64,000 nucleotides of DNA from Fictibacillus norfolkensis (GTDB lineage: Bacteria; Bacillota; Bacilli; Bacillales; Fictibacillaceae), in NCBI RefSeq assembly GCF_014836645.1, contig NZ_JACSQM010000002.1, positions 496,001 through 560,000 on the forward strand, written 5' to 3'. Shown piece after piece: positions 46,846 to 55,763 of this stretch. Position numbers and translations under genes: made by a program. How positions within the stretch are numbered: the first letter of the stretch is position 1; each line of letters begins with the position of its first letter. The notes beneath the pieces were generated by a model, which did not search any database, was not told where the DNA came from, and worked only from the letters and a program-made list of their open reading frames with translations.

Positions 46846-47958
46846 TCATGTATTAGGCGATGCTTGTTCTTTATTATTTTTCTTAATATGTTTTTTAATA
46901 AAAGTCATGATAAATAAAAGCGGAATATAACTTATGGCTAAATAAAAACCAATCTTGTTCGTATAGTTATTGAGCATGTTGATTTTCAGGCGAGTATCTA
47001 AATAATAGCAAGCAGCTAAAGTAATCGCTAATAATATAATCAGTGTGATATGCTGTCGAATGTTCAACATAAGTTTGGCCACACGGCTCGAACACCAGAT
47101 AGCCAGTGTAATATTTGGTAAGATCACAAGACACCACATCGAAACGAAAACAAAATCGAATCGTTCCACAAATGAAACTTGGACGATTTTCACCATAGAT
47201 AGTGTTGCCCAAATATTTCTAGACAACTGCTCCTCGCTAAAGAAGGCAAACGAAAACAAAGTGACTAACAAGTACATCATAAATGTAAAAAGATTAGCAT
47301 GATGGGCAAACTTTTGAGAACGCTTTGCATTTTTAATAAACGGATAAAAAACAAGAAGTGTTTCAAAACCAAGATAGCTCAACATCATATTTTTCGTAGC
47401 TGACATGTAATCCTTGATACTTTCATCGAATACAGGCAGAAGATTTGAAAAATGAGTGAATTCCAGTGGATACACTAATAAAACGATCAACCCTAATGGA
47501 ATAACCACCCCTAAAAAGCAGATTCCCGCCACCGTTCGAAAACCGGAAGAAACGACGTAGTACGTTAATACAAGGAACACTGCAGCGATCTTCCATGTAC
47601 TTAATGTAGGAAACATCCATACTTGTATGACTTCAATATAAGTTCTTAGTACAGTGATCGACCAAAGCAGAAAATAGAGAAGCAAAAATAGGTTGAATAG
47701 ATTGCCTAGAAAACCGCCAAACAACGTTTTATGTGTGTTCACGATATCTCCATCGCCATTATCAAGTACGTAATAGATCATCCAGATTAAAATATGTACA
47801 AAAACAGCAGCGATGATAACCGAAATCCAAGAATCATAACCTGCGTATTTAGCAATGATCCGCTGATACCCAAGAACCCCCACCCCTACTTGTTCAGAAT
47901 GGATGAGAAAAAAGACAAGAAAAGGAGAAACGAGAAAAGCTTCTTTAATTTTTTGCAT
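46846..47958 (-). CDS. Spore germination permease, GerAB family (orphan)
   Basis: A 370-residue protein with ten or so helices of the GerAB/ArcD/ProY (spore permease) family: an unwound first helix (FFLIHSEQVGVGVLGYQR), GDIVNTHKTLFGG and the NMMLSYLGFETLLVFYPFIK block near residue 195. GerAB proteins are the ligand-binding subunit of germinant receptors and normally sit between gerAA and gerAC genes; neither is present here. An AGAGGAAG lies upstream of the ATG. It is monocistronic. Confidence 0.85.
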   Translation of the reverse strand: MQKIKEAFLVSPFLVFFLIHSEQVGVGVLGYQRIIAKYAGYDSWISVIIAAVFVHILIWMIYYVLDNGDGDIVNTHKTLFGGFLGNLFNLFLLLYFLLWSITVLRTYIEVIQVWMFPTLSTWKIAAVFLVLTYYVVSSGFRTVAGICFLGVVIPLGLIVLLVYPLEFTHFSNLLPVFDESIKDYMSATKNMMLSYLGFETLLVFYPFIKNAKRSQKFAHHANLFTFMMYLLVTLFSFAFFSEEQLSRNIWATLSMVKIVQVSFVERFDFVFVSMWCLVILPNITLAIWCSSRVAKLMLNIRQHITLIILLAITLAACYYLDTRLKINMLNNYTNKIGFYLAISYIPLLFIMTFIKKHIKKNNKEQASPNT

Positions 47959-48044
47959 AACGGTTTCTCTTCCTCTCTCTTTAAAGTAGCATTGAAATCT
48001 TGTTTAGCTTTCCCAAGAGGAAGTCAATTAACCCATAAATAACC

Positions 48045-48089
48045 AAAAAAGCTAATGCAGAATGAAGGAAATTCCTTCATTGCATTAGC
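48045..48089 (-). terminator. Intrinsic terminator of ktrB
   Basis: The stem GCTAATGCA/TGCATTAGC with a nested AATGAAGGAA/TTCCTTCATT hairpin is followed by six T residues on the minus strand. Confidence 0.92.
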
Positions 48090-48096
48090 CTCTTTT

Positions 48097-49449
48097 TTAC
48101 CCAGTGAACACTTCACCATCTGGATATCTAATATTATCTTTTGTTTGTTTAGCTAGACTGAACGCCAGCGTTAGCGGTCCTAATTTACCGAAAACCATTA
48201 CCACACAGATTACAATTTTCCCGATGACTGTAAGATCTGGGGTCAGACCCATACTTAATCCAACTGTTCCAAAGGCAGACACGACTTCAAACACGATCAC
48301 CATGAATGAAGTATCTTTCTGTACATATGTGATAATAAGTAATGCGGCAAAAATGAACAAGATAGATATGGTCGTAATCGCAAGAGCTCTGTAGACCACT
48401 GCATTTCGAATGGTTCTTTTCATAACCACTGTATCATCTTTACCTTTTAAGAAAGCTGCAACCGTAAAGATAATAACGACAAACGTTGTCAGCTTAATTC
48501 CTCCACCAGTTGAAGTACTCCCCGCTCCAACAAACATCAATAGAATCATTAATAGAGATGTATCTGGATTGATGGCCGTCATATCAATCGAGTTAAATCC
48601 TGCTGTTCTCGGTGTTACACCTTGAAAATACGAAGCCCAGAATTGTTCAGCACCTGAAAGCATTCCAATGGTCTTAGGATTATTAAATTCAAATAAGTAG
48701 AAGAACAAGATTGCTACAATATTTAAAATCAAAGTAGACAGCAACATCACTCTTGTGTGAAGAGAAAGTTTTTTCCAGCTACGGCTCACCCAAATATCAA
48801 CCAAAACGGTAAATCCAATTCCCCCTGTTATAAACAGAAACGATATGACGATGTTCACCATCGGATCTCCTACATAACCCATTAGACCGTCAGACCACAA
48901 TGAGAACCCTGCATTGTTGTATGCTGATATAACATGAAAAATGCTATAGTAGATTCCTTTACTAACACCAAAGTCTGGAACAAGCCTTAGTGATAGAAAA
49001 AAGATGGCGATAATCTGGATGCTGATTGAAAATACAAACAGATTTCGAACTAAACGGATTACCCCGCCTATAGAAGGCTGGTTGAGTGCTTCTTGCATCA
49101 GAACACGCTGTTTGATGGATATTTTCCTCCCCATCATAATAACGACTAATGAAGCAAAAGACATGACCCCAAGTCCTCCGACTTGGATTAAGAACAAGAT
49201 GACGATCTCACCAAAGAGGGTGAACGTCGAGCCAGGATCAACAGTGGCTAAGCCTGTTACTGTTGCTGCTGAAGTTGCAATAAAAAAAGCATCAACCCAC
49301 GATAACGTTTTTTCATGGGCAATAGGAAGCTTTAACAAACACATCCCGACGAAAATAAGAAATAAAAATAGTAACGCTAAAAACTGAGGAGGGTTCAATT
49401 TTATTGGGTTGTGCAAAAAACGTTTATGCTTTCTAACATGTAGTGCCAA
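48097..49449 (-). CDS. ktrB: Potassium uptake channel subunit KtrB
   Basis: A 450-residue TrkH/KtrB membrane protein with four pore-loop repeats. Visible filter or pore sequences are SAATVTGLATVD (about 59-70), SAYNNAGFSLWSDG, TPRTAGFNSID and SAFGTVGLSMGLTPD, each with the selectivity glycine. KtrB takes up K+ driven by Na+ under control of the KtrA ring. The start is three bases after the ktrA stop. Confidence 0.95.
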   Translation of the reverse strand: MALHVRKHKRFLHNPIKLNPPQFLALLFLFLIFVGMCLLKLPIAHEKTLSWVDAFFIATSAATVTGLATVDPGSTFTLFGEIVILFLIQVGGLGVMSFASLVVIMMGRKISIKQRVLMQEALNQPSIGGVIRLVRNLFVFSISIQIIAIFFLSLRLVPDFGVSKGIYYSIFHVISAYNNAGFSLWSDGLMGYVGDPMVNIVISFLFITGGIGFTVLVDIWVSRSWKKLSLHTRVMLLSTLILNIVAILFFYLFEFNNPKTIGMLSGAEQFWASYFQGVTPRTAGFNSIDMTAINPDTSLLMILLMFVGAGSTSTGGGIKLTTFVVIIFTVAAFLKGKDDTVVMKRTIRNAVVYRALAITTISILFIFAALLIITYVQKDTSFMVIVFEVVSAFGTVGLSMGLTPDLTVIGKIVICVVMVFGKLGPLTLAFSLAKQTKDNIRYPDGEVFTG

Positions 49450-49452
49450 TGC

Positions 49453-50109
49453 TTACACTTCCTCATCCTCAAATCGGTTTAGATCTTCGTTACGACCGAT
49501 CACAACAAGTATATCCCCATATTGAAGAGATACATCAGCAATTGGTGAAACGAGTATCTCATCTCCGCGTTTGATTGCCACGATATTACATCCAAAGCGT
49601 GCACGAACATCAAGATCTGTTAGCGTCCGATTCACTAACTTATCCGTTACACCAATCTCAACAATACTGTGTTCATGCGATAGCTCAATAAAGTCAATAA
49701 TCTTTTCAGATGAAATGAGTTGAGCAACGCGAAGCGCCATATCACGCTCTGGGTGGATAATACGGTCTGCTCCTAGCTTTTCCAACACTTTATGATGATA
49801 GTCATTCTGTGCTTTTACCCATACTTTTTGAACGCCTGCTTCTTTTAAAAGTAAAGTGGTTAGAATGCTCGCTTGAATGTCTTCCCCGATCGAAACGATA
49901 ACTTGAGTAAAATTTCGAATCCCTAAAGACTTCATTACATTTTCATCCGTTGAGTTGGCTTGAACGGCTTGTGTAGCTATTGTTGCAAACTCATTTACTC
50001 TTTCCATGTCTTTATCTATAGCTAGAACATCATAGCCCATCGTCGCAAATTCTCGACAGATGCTGCCTCCAAAACGTCCTAATCCGATTACTGCAAACTG
50101 TTTTTTCAT
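49453..50109 (-). CDS. ktrA: Potassium uptake regulatory subunit KtrA
   Basis: A 218-residue cytoplasmic RCK protein. The N-domain has the nucleotide-binding GLGRFG (9-14) and the acidic end of the second strand (AIDKD); the segment VWVKAQNDYHHKVLEKLGADRIIHPERDM is characteristic of KtrA/KtrC. The TrkA-C domain follows from about residue 135 and should bind c-di-AMP in this family. It is the first gene of ktrA-ktrB and lies behind a c-di-AMP riboswitch, so both RNA and protein respond to the same signal. Confidence 0.95.
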   Translation of the reverse strand: MKKQFAVIGLGRFGGSICREFATMGYDVLAIDKDMERVNEFATIATQAVQANSTDENVMKSLGIRNFTQVIVSIGEDIQASILTTLLLKEAGVQKVWVKAQNDYHHKVLEKLGADRIIHPERDMALRVAQLISSEKIIDFIELSHEHSIVEIGVTDKLVNRTLTDLDVRARFGCNIVAIKRGDEILVSPIADVSLQYGDILVVIGRNEDLNRFEDEEV

Positions 50110-50200
50110 TATGGTCTCCCCTTAAAATCCATGAAGTTTTTGCTTCGTTGTTTTCTAGCCTTACTGGTTAAGAGGTATACAAATTTAAGTTAAAAAACGC

Positions 50201-50398
50201 AAAAAAAGACCACACAAAAAAGCGGGTCCGGTTTTCCACCAAATTGACCTCTCCAGTGACATGACGCTTACGGGGTTAGCTGTCGGATTAGGGATTGGAG
50301 TATCCCTTTTTGCAAATAGAGCAAAATTCACCCCAAAAGATTGGTTCCCCCGTTTTACAGTAGTTTTTCCATAAAAATAACTGTAAATTCAGCGATCT
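50201..50398 (-). promoter_or_regulatory. c-di-AMP (ydaO/yuaA) riboswitch with terminator
   Basis: The minus-strand leader holds the conserved blocks of this class in order: GATCGCTGAAT (start near 50396), ACGGGGGAACCAA, TGGGGTGAAT, then CCGACAGCTAACCCCGTAAGCG interrupted only by base pairing, and GGAGAGGTC (50246-50254). A short stem (GACC/GGTC, 50208-50228) with seven T residues follows. In B. subtilis the same RNA precedes ktrAB (yuaA-yubG) and stops transcription when c-di-AMP is high. Confidence 0.92.
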
Positions 50399-50426
50399 AA
50401 AGCCTGCTAAATTTTGAATTACATAT

Positions 50427-50455
50427 ACTGTAATCCTCTATCTTTTAAAAGTCAA
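50427..50455 (-). promoter_or_regulatory. ktrA promoter
   Basis: On the minus strand TTGACT (50450-50455), exactly 17 bases and TACAGT (50427-50432), 30 bases upstream of the riboswitch. Confidence 0.78.
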
Positions 50456-50482
50456 TCCATTTTTTTAGTGTTAACAAATACT

Positions 50483-51265
50483 TTACATTTTACCTGAAAA
50501 TTGAAGGATCAATACAACGATTCCTATCATCCACACATAAATGGCAAATCCTTTTAACGTACCAGTTTGAAGGAGTTTAATCATCCACTTTACTGCCACA
50601 TATCCAAATAGAGCCGATGCTAAAGTACCGATCAATAATGCTGAATAAGAGATAGGAGGATGTCCACCAGTAAATAGATCTTTTGACTGCAATACTACTC
50701 CTCCTGCGATAGATGGTATGGATAATAAAAAGGAAAAATAGGCGGCTGCTTTTTTATCGATCTTGCAAAAGAGCGCTGCTGCAATCGTTAGACCCGATCG
50801 TGAAATAGCTGGAAGAATCGCTGCACCTTGAAATGTACCGATCACAAGTGCATCCCGTATTGAGATATCTTCAATCCCTTTATATCCATTTCGCTTATAA
50901 GAATCAGCCCACCAAAGCAAAAAACCTGTTATCAAGAACTCCCATCCAACCGTGACCCCCGTTTTTGAGATCTCTTCAAAAAAATCTTTAAATGCTAGTC
51001 CGATAACAGCGGTTGGAATCGTACCAGCAATAAGCAGAACTCCCGTTTTGCTGAAGGGTCTTTTTATTACTTCTAGAATTTCTCTCCAATAAACCGTCAT
51101 CACAGCAATAAGTGTTCCTATATGAAGCATGCTATCAAGAAACAATCCGGCTTCTTCTAGCTGAAACACTTGCCTGCCAAGCAACAGATGGCCTGTAGAA
51201 CTTACAGGTAAAAATTCAGTTACTCCTTGCACAATGCCTAATATTAAGGCCTCAAGCCAATCCAT
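50483..51265 (-). CDS. uppP: Undecaprenyl-diphosphatase UppP (BacA)
   Basis: A 260-residue integral membrane enzyme that recycles undecaprenyl diphosphate for cell-wall synthesis and confers bacitracin tolerance. The catalytic block EFLPVSSTGH (17-26) and the second repeat PAISRSGLTIAA are intact. The start at 51265 has GAGGGGG upstream, but that ribosome site is inside a terminator-like hairpin that ends directly at the ATG. Confidence 0.95.
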   Translation of the reverse strand: MDWLEALILGIVQGVTEFLPVSSTGHLLLGRQVFQLEEAGLFLDSMLHIGTLIAVMTVYWREILEVIKRPFSKTGVLLIAGTIPTAVIGLAFKDFFEEISKTGVTVGWEFLITGFLLWWADSYKRNGYKGIEDISIRDALVIGTFQGAAILPAISRSGLTIAAALFCKIDKKAAAYFSFLLSIPSIAGGVVLQSKDLFTGGHPPISYSALLIGTLASALFGYVAVKWMIKLLQTGTLKGFAIYVWMIGIVVLILQFSGKM

Positions 51266-51320
51266 AAAAAAATCCCCCTCACCTAACACGGTCTCGTACA
51301 ACCTATTCCTGAGGGGGATT
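51266..51320 (-). promoter_or_regulatory. Terminator-like hairpin sequestering the uppP ribosome site
   Basis: On the minus strand AATCCCCCTCA (51310-51320), a 28-base loop and TGAGGGGGATT (51271-51281) form an 11-bp perfect stem. A run of T residues runs straight into the ATG at 51265. GAGGGGG in the 3' arm is the only plausible Shine-Dalgarno. A TATAAT at 51343-51348 suggests a leader of about 70 bases made almost only of this hairpin. Confidence 0.8.
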
Positions 51321-51373
51321 TTCTATTCTTGTTTTTTATTGCATTATAACCGATTTCAGACAACCAGCTGAGA

Positions 51374-52876
51374 TTAGAGGACACCTGAGAACAGACGAGC
51401 AAACGATTCTTTTGTGCGTTCCCACAAACCTCTTTTGTAAAACTCAACAGGTCTCACTTTTACAGATTCCACCATATCTTCTTCGTATTGCTCTACAAGA
51501 TCATGGACAGATGCTGTATTCAGCAAGAACACGTTCACTTCAAAGTTAAGGTGAAAACTTCTCATGTCCATATTGGCAGTACCGATCGAAGCGGTATCAC
51601 CATCAATGATGATTACCTTTTGATGAAGGAATCCTTTTTTGTAGGAATAGATCTCTATTCCCGCACGCAAAAGCTCTGGAAAATAGGAGCGCGTCGCATA
51701 TTGGGTCAAGAATCCATCGTTGATCTCAGGAACCAATAATCGAACCTGGACTCCTTTTTTTGCTGCCACTCTCAATGCCGTTCGAATCGCTTCATTTGGA
51801 ACAAAATATGGCGTTGCGATCCATATGGATTTCTCTGCACATGAGATCAAAGAATAGAATAGATCACTCATGATCCCTAGCTGGGTGTCCGGACCACTTG
51901 CTACAACATGAACAGTTCCGTCTCCTTCGGCAGGGTATGCGGTTGTAAGGTGATTATCTTCTAAAAGATCTTCTCCACAAACATACTCCCAATCCATTAA
52001 GAAGATCGCATGAAGAACTTGAACAGCTTCTCCTTCCATAACCATATGTGTATCGCGCCAGAAACCAATTTCAGGATCTTCTCCTAAATACTCAACACCT
52101 ACATTCAAGCCTCCGACAAATCCAACCTTTCCATCAATAATGATAATCTTACGATGGTTTCTGAAATTAAGTTTTTGATTGAAAAAGCCATATCGAACAG
52201 GTAGGAATGCTTCCACTAAAATTCCTGCTTTTTTCATTCTGTCGATGTCATATTGCTGAAGAGAAAGACTTCCTATTCCATCAAACAAAAATCTAACTTT
52301 TACACCTTCATTGGCTTTTTTTATTAAAAGGTCAATAATGTCTTTGCCAAGGCGATCTGAACGAAAGATATAATACTGAATATGTATATACTCCTTGGCT
52401 TCTTCTAGTCTTGCAAAGATTTCAGGAAACGTCTCTTGGCCATTCTTTAAAATTTTTGAACTTGTTTTTCTGTTTAATCGCGTTAGGGTAATGTGGTGAG
52501 CGTGTGTTGCAAAACACTGCTGATGCCTTTTTAAATCACTAAAGTCTGGTTTTTCTTCTTGTTTCGATACTCGGATCCACTCATCCCTGTCTTTTTTTCT
52601 TTTAGATTTGAATAGATGACCTTTTAGATAAAGCTGACCTGAGTACAGATAGAACATATAACCGATAAACGGAAACAGAATCAATACATAAATCCATAGA
52701 AGTGTATGTTGAGCTGTTCTGTTCTCAAGCATTAGCGAATAAATCGTATAAAGAATCACTGCGATGTAAAGGAGCCCAAATACCGTTTTGATTACTACAT
52801 ATCCTTCTGCAAAGAAAACGATGTATAAACAGACAAGTAATAATAGTGTGAGGAAAAATTCCCATATTCGTTTCAT
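51374..52876 (-). CDS. cls: Cardiolipin synthase
   Basis: A 500-residue phospholipase D-superfamily enzyme that condenses two phosphatidylglycerols to cardiolipin. Two N-terminal helices (about 4-50) anchor it. The two catalytic HKD motifs are NHRKIIIIDGKVGFVGG (about 225) and HQKVIIIDGDTASIGT (about 405). AAGGAG precedes the ATG at 52876; the frame begins seven codons earlier without a site. It lies upstream of uppP on the same strand, with a separate TATAAT between them. Confidence 0.95.
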   Translation of the reverse strand: MKRIWEFFLTLLLLVCLYIVFFAEGYVVIKTVFGLLYIAVILYTIYSLMLENRTAQHTLLWIYVLILFPFIGYMFYLYSGQLYLKGHLFKSKRKKDRDEWIRVSKQEEKPDFSDLKRHQQCFATHAHHITLTRLNRKTSSKILKNGQETFPEIFARLEEAKEYIHIQYYIFRSDRLGKDIIDLLIKKANEGVKVRFLFDGIGSLSLQQYDIDRMKKAGILVEAFLPVRYGFFNQKLNFRNHRKIIIIDGKVGFVGGLNVGVEYLGEDPEIGFWRDTHMVMEGEAVQVLHAIFLMDWEYVCGEDLLEDNHLTTAYPAEGDGTVHVVASGPDTQLGIMSDLFYSLISCAEKSIWIATPYFVPNEAIRTALRVAAKKGVQVRLLVPEINDGFLTQYATRSYFPELLRAGIEIYSYKKGFLHQKVIIIDGDTASIGTANMDMRSFHLNFEVNVFLLNTASVHDLVEQYEEDMVESVKVRPVEFYKRGLWERTKESFARLFSGVL

Positions 52877-53034
52877 GCACGTGCTCCTTTTTACCAATCT
52901 TCTCTTTCTCTCTTTTATTCCCTTCCCCTTGTAATTAAAACAAGTGTCTTCTCTCTTTTTATACCATTTTTTTATAGGATTTGCAGATTTGACTGCTTCT
53001 ATGAATAACGTTGCGAGAATACGCTATGGGGTAT

Positions 53035-53141
53035 AGAATCCACAAATTAATCGGAAGAATCCACGAGTTTCGACCCTTAATCAAGAAATTTGATGCTCCA
53101 ATCCACAAATTTTGCTCATTTATCCGCAAGTCGACAAACCA
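53035..53141. repeat. Degenerate tandem array, 5 units of 21-22 bp (array 4)
   Basis: Units start at 53035, 53056, 53078, 53100 and 53121. The conserved half is AATCCACAAATTTTG with strong decay in unit 3. It lies in the 350-base gap between the spoIIP terminator and the cls start, which has no gene. Confidence 0.72.
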
Positions 53142-53178
53142 AGAGTAATTTTCTCAGTTCCCATACGCTGCACAAACG

Positions 53179-53215
53179 AAAGACTCTAGAGGTTTTATCG
53201 TCTCTAGAGTCTTTT
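53179..53215 (-). terminator. Intrinsic terminator of spoIIP
   Basis: A 13-bp stem AAAGACTCTAGAG/CTCTAGAGTCTTT with a ten-base loop lies after the stop codon. Confidence 0.85.
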
Positions 53216-53226
53216 TCTATACTAAA

Positions 53227-54378
53227 TTATTCTTTTTTCGCTCCATTTTCTTTCCAATAGTACTCTGCAACAGCATCTGCTACAGCTTCTGCACTTCTAT
53301 ACAGCTCACTCATGTTGTTGTCTACACCACCAAATTCAATTAAAAGCGCATTTTCCGAAAGGTCTTGATTATAGACCCCGTTCCCAGTAGTTTTGTTTTT
53401 GCCAATTACCCCACGGCTTAATCCTGGATATTTTTTATTTAGTATCGCATTAATTTCCTCGGCAGCTTTTTGATTTTTTTCATAATTAGGATTAGCTTTT
53501 CCAATTACAAAAAGCGTACGTGCGTAAGATTTTCCATCAATTTCAGTCGTTGTGGCTTTTCCTCTTAGGGAATCCCTGTGCAAATCAAAGATTAAATCAA
53601 TATCTTTGTTGCTCGCCATCGCACTTTGAACCAGTGTTCGTGACATCGGATAGCTCTTTCTATAGTCTGTGTTATTCTTCCTCAAAAGCTCCGTCATGTT
53701 TGTCATATCGACGGATGTTCCAATTCCTCTCGCCTCTAATTCCTCACCGAGTTTTTTCCCTACCATCGTGATGTTTACTTTAGAATGAATGGCATGATCA
53801 GGATTGGTTACTCCTTTTAAGTGAGGTAAGAACGATTCCCAGCTGTGCGAATGATAGATATAAGCTATTTTTTTTCCGCTCGTTGTTTGACCTGGTGGGT
53901 TCTCTGAATCAGATGGATCAGGATCTTCTAACCGCTCGATATCTTGAACTTCCGCTTCCTCACCACTTAATAGAAGTTCCATCGGTGGTGGTGACTCATA
54001 CGCTAAGTTTGTATAATCCGTTCCTTCCCCAGCAACAATGATTGTTGAATCATAGAGCGCAAAGCCAGGAAGTTCGTTTCCTAACAGACTTCGGATATCA
54101 CCAGGCTTGATGCTTGTTGTTAATTCAAACAATACACTTGATAAAGCAGGCGGTTCACTTTCTTTTGGAAGCTCTTGCGTGAAATATCGGTTTTCCCAAC
54201 CTATGAAATAGACAAGTGCTTCTCCAGAAAATTCCGTTAACCACTTATGCATGGTTGATGAACTCAATCGATATTTGTGCTCAAAGGATGTGATAAAGCT
54301 AGTGGCAACAACGATAAATAGCATGGCTCCAGCAAGTAATAATGGTAAACGCTTCATATTCAATTGCGGGGTGAACAT
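53227..54378 (-). CDS. spoIIP: Stage II sporulation protein P (SpoIIP)
   Basis: A 383-residue sporulation autolysin. A short cytoplasmic start and one transmembrane helix (about 10-30) are followed by an acidic linker with EDPDPSDSENPPG. The amidase/endopeptidase domain includes YIYHSHSWESFLPH (zinc-site histidine), DLIFDLHRDSLRGK and LLIEFGGVDNNMSE. In the SpoIIDMP complex it cleaves peptidoglycan stem peptides during engulfment. GGAGGG precedes the ATG. The gene is not next to gpr as in B. subtilis, so it may be a relocated or second copy. Confidence 0.92.
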   Translation of the reverse strand: MFTPQLNMKRLPLLLAGAMLFIVVATSFITSFEHKYRLSSSTMHKWLTEFSGEALVYFIGWENRYFTQELPKESEPPALSSVLFELTTSIKPGDIRSLLGNELPGFALYDSTIIVAGEGTDYTNLAYESPPPMELLLSGEEAEVQDIERLEDPDPSDSENPPGQTTSGKKIAYIYHSHSWESFLPHLKGVTNPDHAIHSKVNITMVGKKLGEELEARGIGTSVDMTNMTELLRKNNTDYRKSYPMSRTLVQSAMASNKDIDLIFDLHRDSLRGKATTTEIDGKSYARTLFVIGKANPNYEKNQKAAEEINAILNKKYPGLSRGVIGKNKTTGNGVYNQDLSENALLIEFGGVDNNMSELYRSAEAVADAVAEYYWKENGAKKE

Positions 54379-54512
54379 GTATAGCCCTCCACTTCTGTTA
54401 ACGTTTCTATCACATCCTATGCAATGAAGAATTTAAATAGAATCCAATCTATGAAAAAATAATAGAGAACTTCTGTACGACTCATTCACTAATACTATTT
54501 AAGGCACAAAAA

Positions 54513-54536
54513 AAAACCAGTTCTTCAACTGGTTTT
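54513..54536 (-). terminator. Intrinsic terminator of the MarR gene
   Basis: A ten-bp stem AAAACCAGTT/AACTGGTTTT with a four-base loop overlaps the stop codon and is followed by a long T run. Confidence 0.9.
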
Positions 54537-54992
54537 TGATGTAAGGACGATCTCGTCTGGGTTTGAATGATTTCCGCTAGCAAGCTTTTCATAAATATCG
54601 ATAAAAATACCTAATTCCTCTGGAGATAAGTGATTTAGATAGCTACTTATTGAATCAACTCTCTCATTTTCAGCCTCTCGTAAAATTTCATGTCCTTCGT
54701 CAGTAATCTCTAAATAAACAATACGACGGTCAAGGTCACTACGGTAACGACTTACAAATCCACGCTTGTACAAACGATCCGCACCAACAGTTATCGCACT
54801 CGGTTTTACACCCATATAGTCAGCCAATTTTGAAACGGTCCATTTATTTCTGATACACAACGTCTTCAAAAGTACAAACTGTGTTTTCGTTAACTCCTTT
54901 TCTATAGCAATCTCCGGGTGTAAACGCTTTGACACAATGTAATGCACTTTCTCCAATCTCTCCACATAGGACTTCAAATCCTTATTCCCCAT
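54525..54992 (-). CDS. MarR-family transcriptional regulator
   Basis: A 155-residue winged-helix regulator. The recognition region is WTVSKLADYMGVKPSAITVGADRLYKRGFVSRYRSDLDRRIVYLEITDEG (about 56-106), with the DxRxxx wing arginines. MarR proteins are usually repressors released by a small ligand or oxidant. It is divergent from the ArsR/MFS/epimerase operon, and TATAAT elements for it lie at about 55050, so it may control itself or that operon. GGAGG precedes the ATG. Confidence 0.9.
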   Translation of the reverse strand: MGNKDLKSYVERLEKVHYIVSKRLHPEIAIEKELTKTQFVLLKTLCIRNKWTVSKLADYMGVKPSAITVGADRLYKRGFVSRYRSDLDRRIVYLEITDEGHEILREAENERVDSISSYLNHLSPEELGIFIDIYEKLASGNHSNPDEIVLTSKTS

Positions 54993-55097
54993 ACTATGAA
55001 CCTCCAGCCTCTAAGTTGTAATGCGAATATTATACTAACATTATACAAGAATTTTCATAACATTTGAACTATTATTTACAAATAATGTGTAAAAGAG

Positions 55098-55146
55098 TTG
55101 ACGACTTGCATATATTTAGGATATATTACATTCAAATAAATTTGAA
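55098..55146 (+). promoter_or_regulatory. Promoter and palindrome upstream of the ArsR-type gene
   Basis: TTGACG (55098-55103), an 18-base spacer and TATATT (55122-55127) are followed by the perfect palindrome TTCAAATAAATTTGAA except for its AA centre (55131-55146). Its position just after the -10 suits a repressor site. Confidence 0.72.
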
Positions 55147-55165
55147 CGTTTCAGGAGTGTTGAAC

Positions 55166-55759
55166 ATGAAAGAAATTTATCACATACGCGAAGTTGAGCA
55201 GTTAAAGGTTATCTCAGACCCCCTCCGCATCAAAATCCTTTGGGAGATTTTAGAGGAAGCGAAGACGGGAAAGATTTTATCCGATCTATTAGAAGTCCCT
55301 GCACCAAAGATTCATTATCATCTAAAAGAACTTGAACGGGTTGGTTTGATAAACGTTGAAAGAACAGAAGAAAAGAATGGCATTATACAAAAGTTCTACA
55401 GACCTGTTGCTCATTCATTTTCAATTGCAGAAATATTGCCTGATCAACGGCATGCAGTGAAAGAAGAACTCTCTGATGCACTAAAGGAGAATATATTAGT
55501 TTCTCTAGAAAAAACGAAGTCTATGGTGCGCAAATTAGATCCTGAAGTACTAGCTTATACAGATTCTCCTCTTAAATTTGGTTATAGACATGTAAAGCTT
55601 TCTTCTGATCAAGTAAAACTGCTACATGACAAAGCAAAAGAAATATCAGACTTAATTTCAGAATTTAAAAAGAATGAGAGTGACGATGGTGAGATCTATC
55701 ATTACTTTATGCTCTCATTTCCTTTGAAAGAGACACCCTATCCGGAAGAGGAGCTCTAG
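55166..55759 (+). CDS. ArsR-type winged-helix regulator (HTH_20)
   Basis: A 197-residue regulator with an N-terminal winged helix (LKVISDPLRIKILWEIL to KIHYHLKELERVGLINVERT, about 12-70) and a long helical effector region. The shape is that of HTH_20/YceK-type proteins often paired with MFS genes. No metal-binding cysteine pair is visible. AGGAG lies eight bases before the ATG at 55166; the longer upstream frame covers the promoter and is rejected. The stop is four bases from the MFS gene. Confidence 0.86.
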   Translation: MKEIYHIREVEQLKVISDPLRIKILWEILEEAKTGKILSDLLEVPAPKIHYHLKELERVGLINVERTEEKNGIIQKFYRPVAHSFSIAEILPDQRHAVKEELSDALKENILVSLEKTKSMVRKLDPEVLAYTDSPLKFGYRHVKLSSDQVKLLHDKAKEISDLISEFKKNESDDGEIYHYFMLSFPLKETPYPEEEL

Positions 55760-55763
55760 TAAG

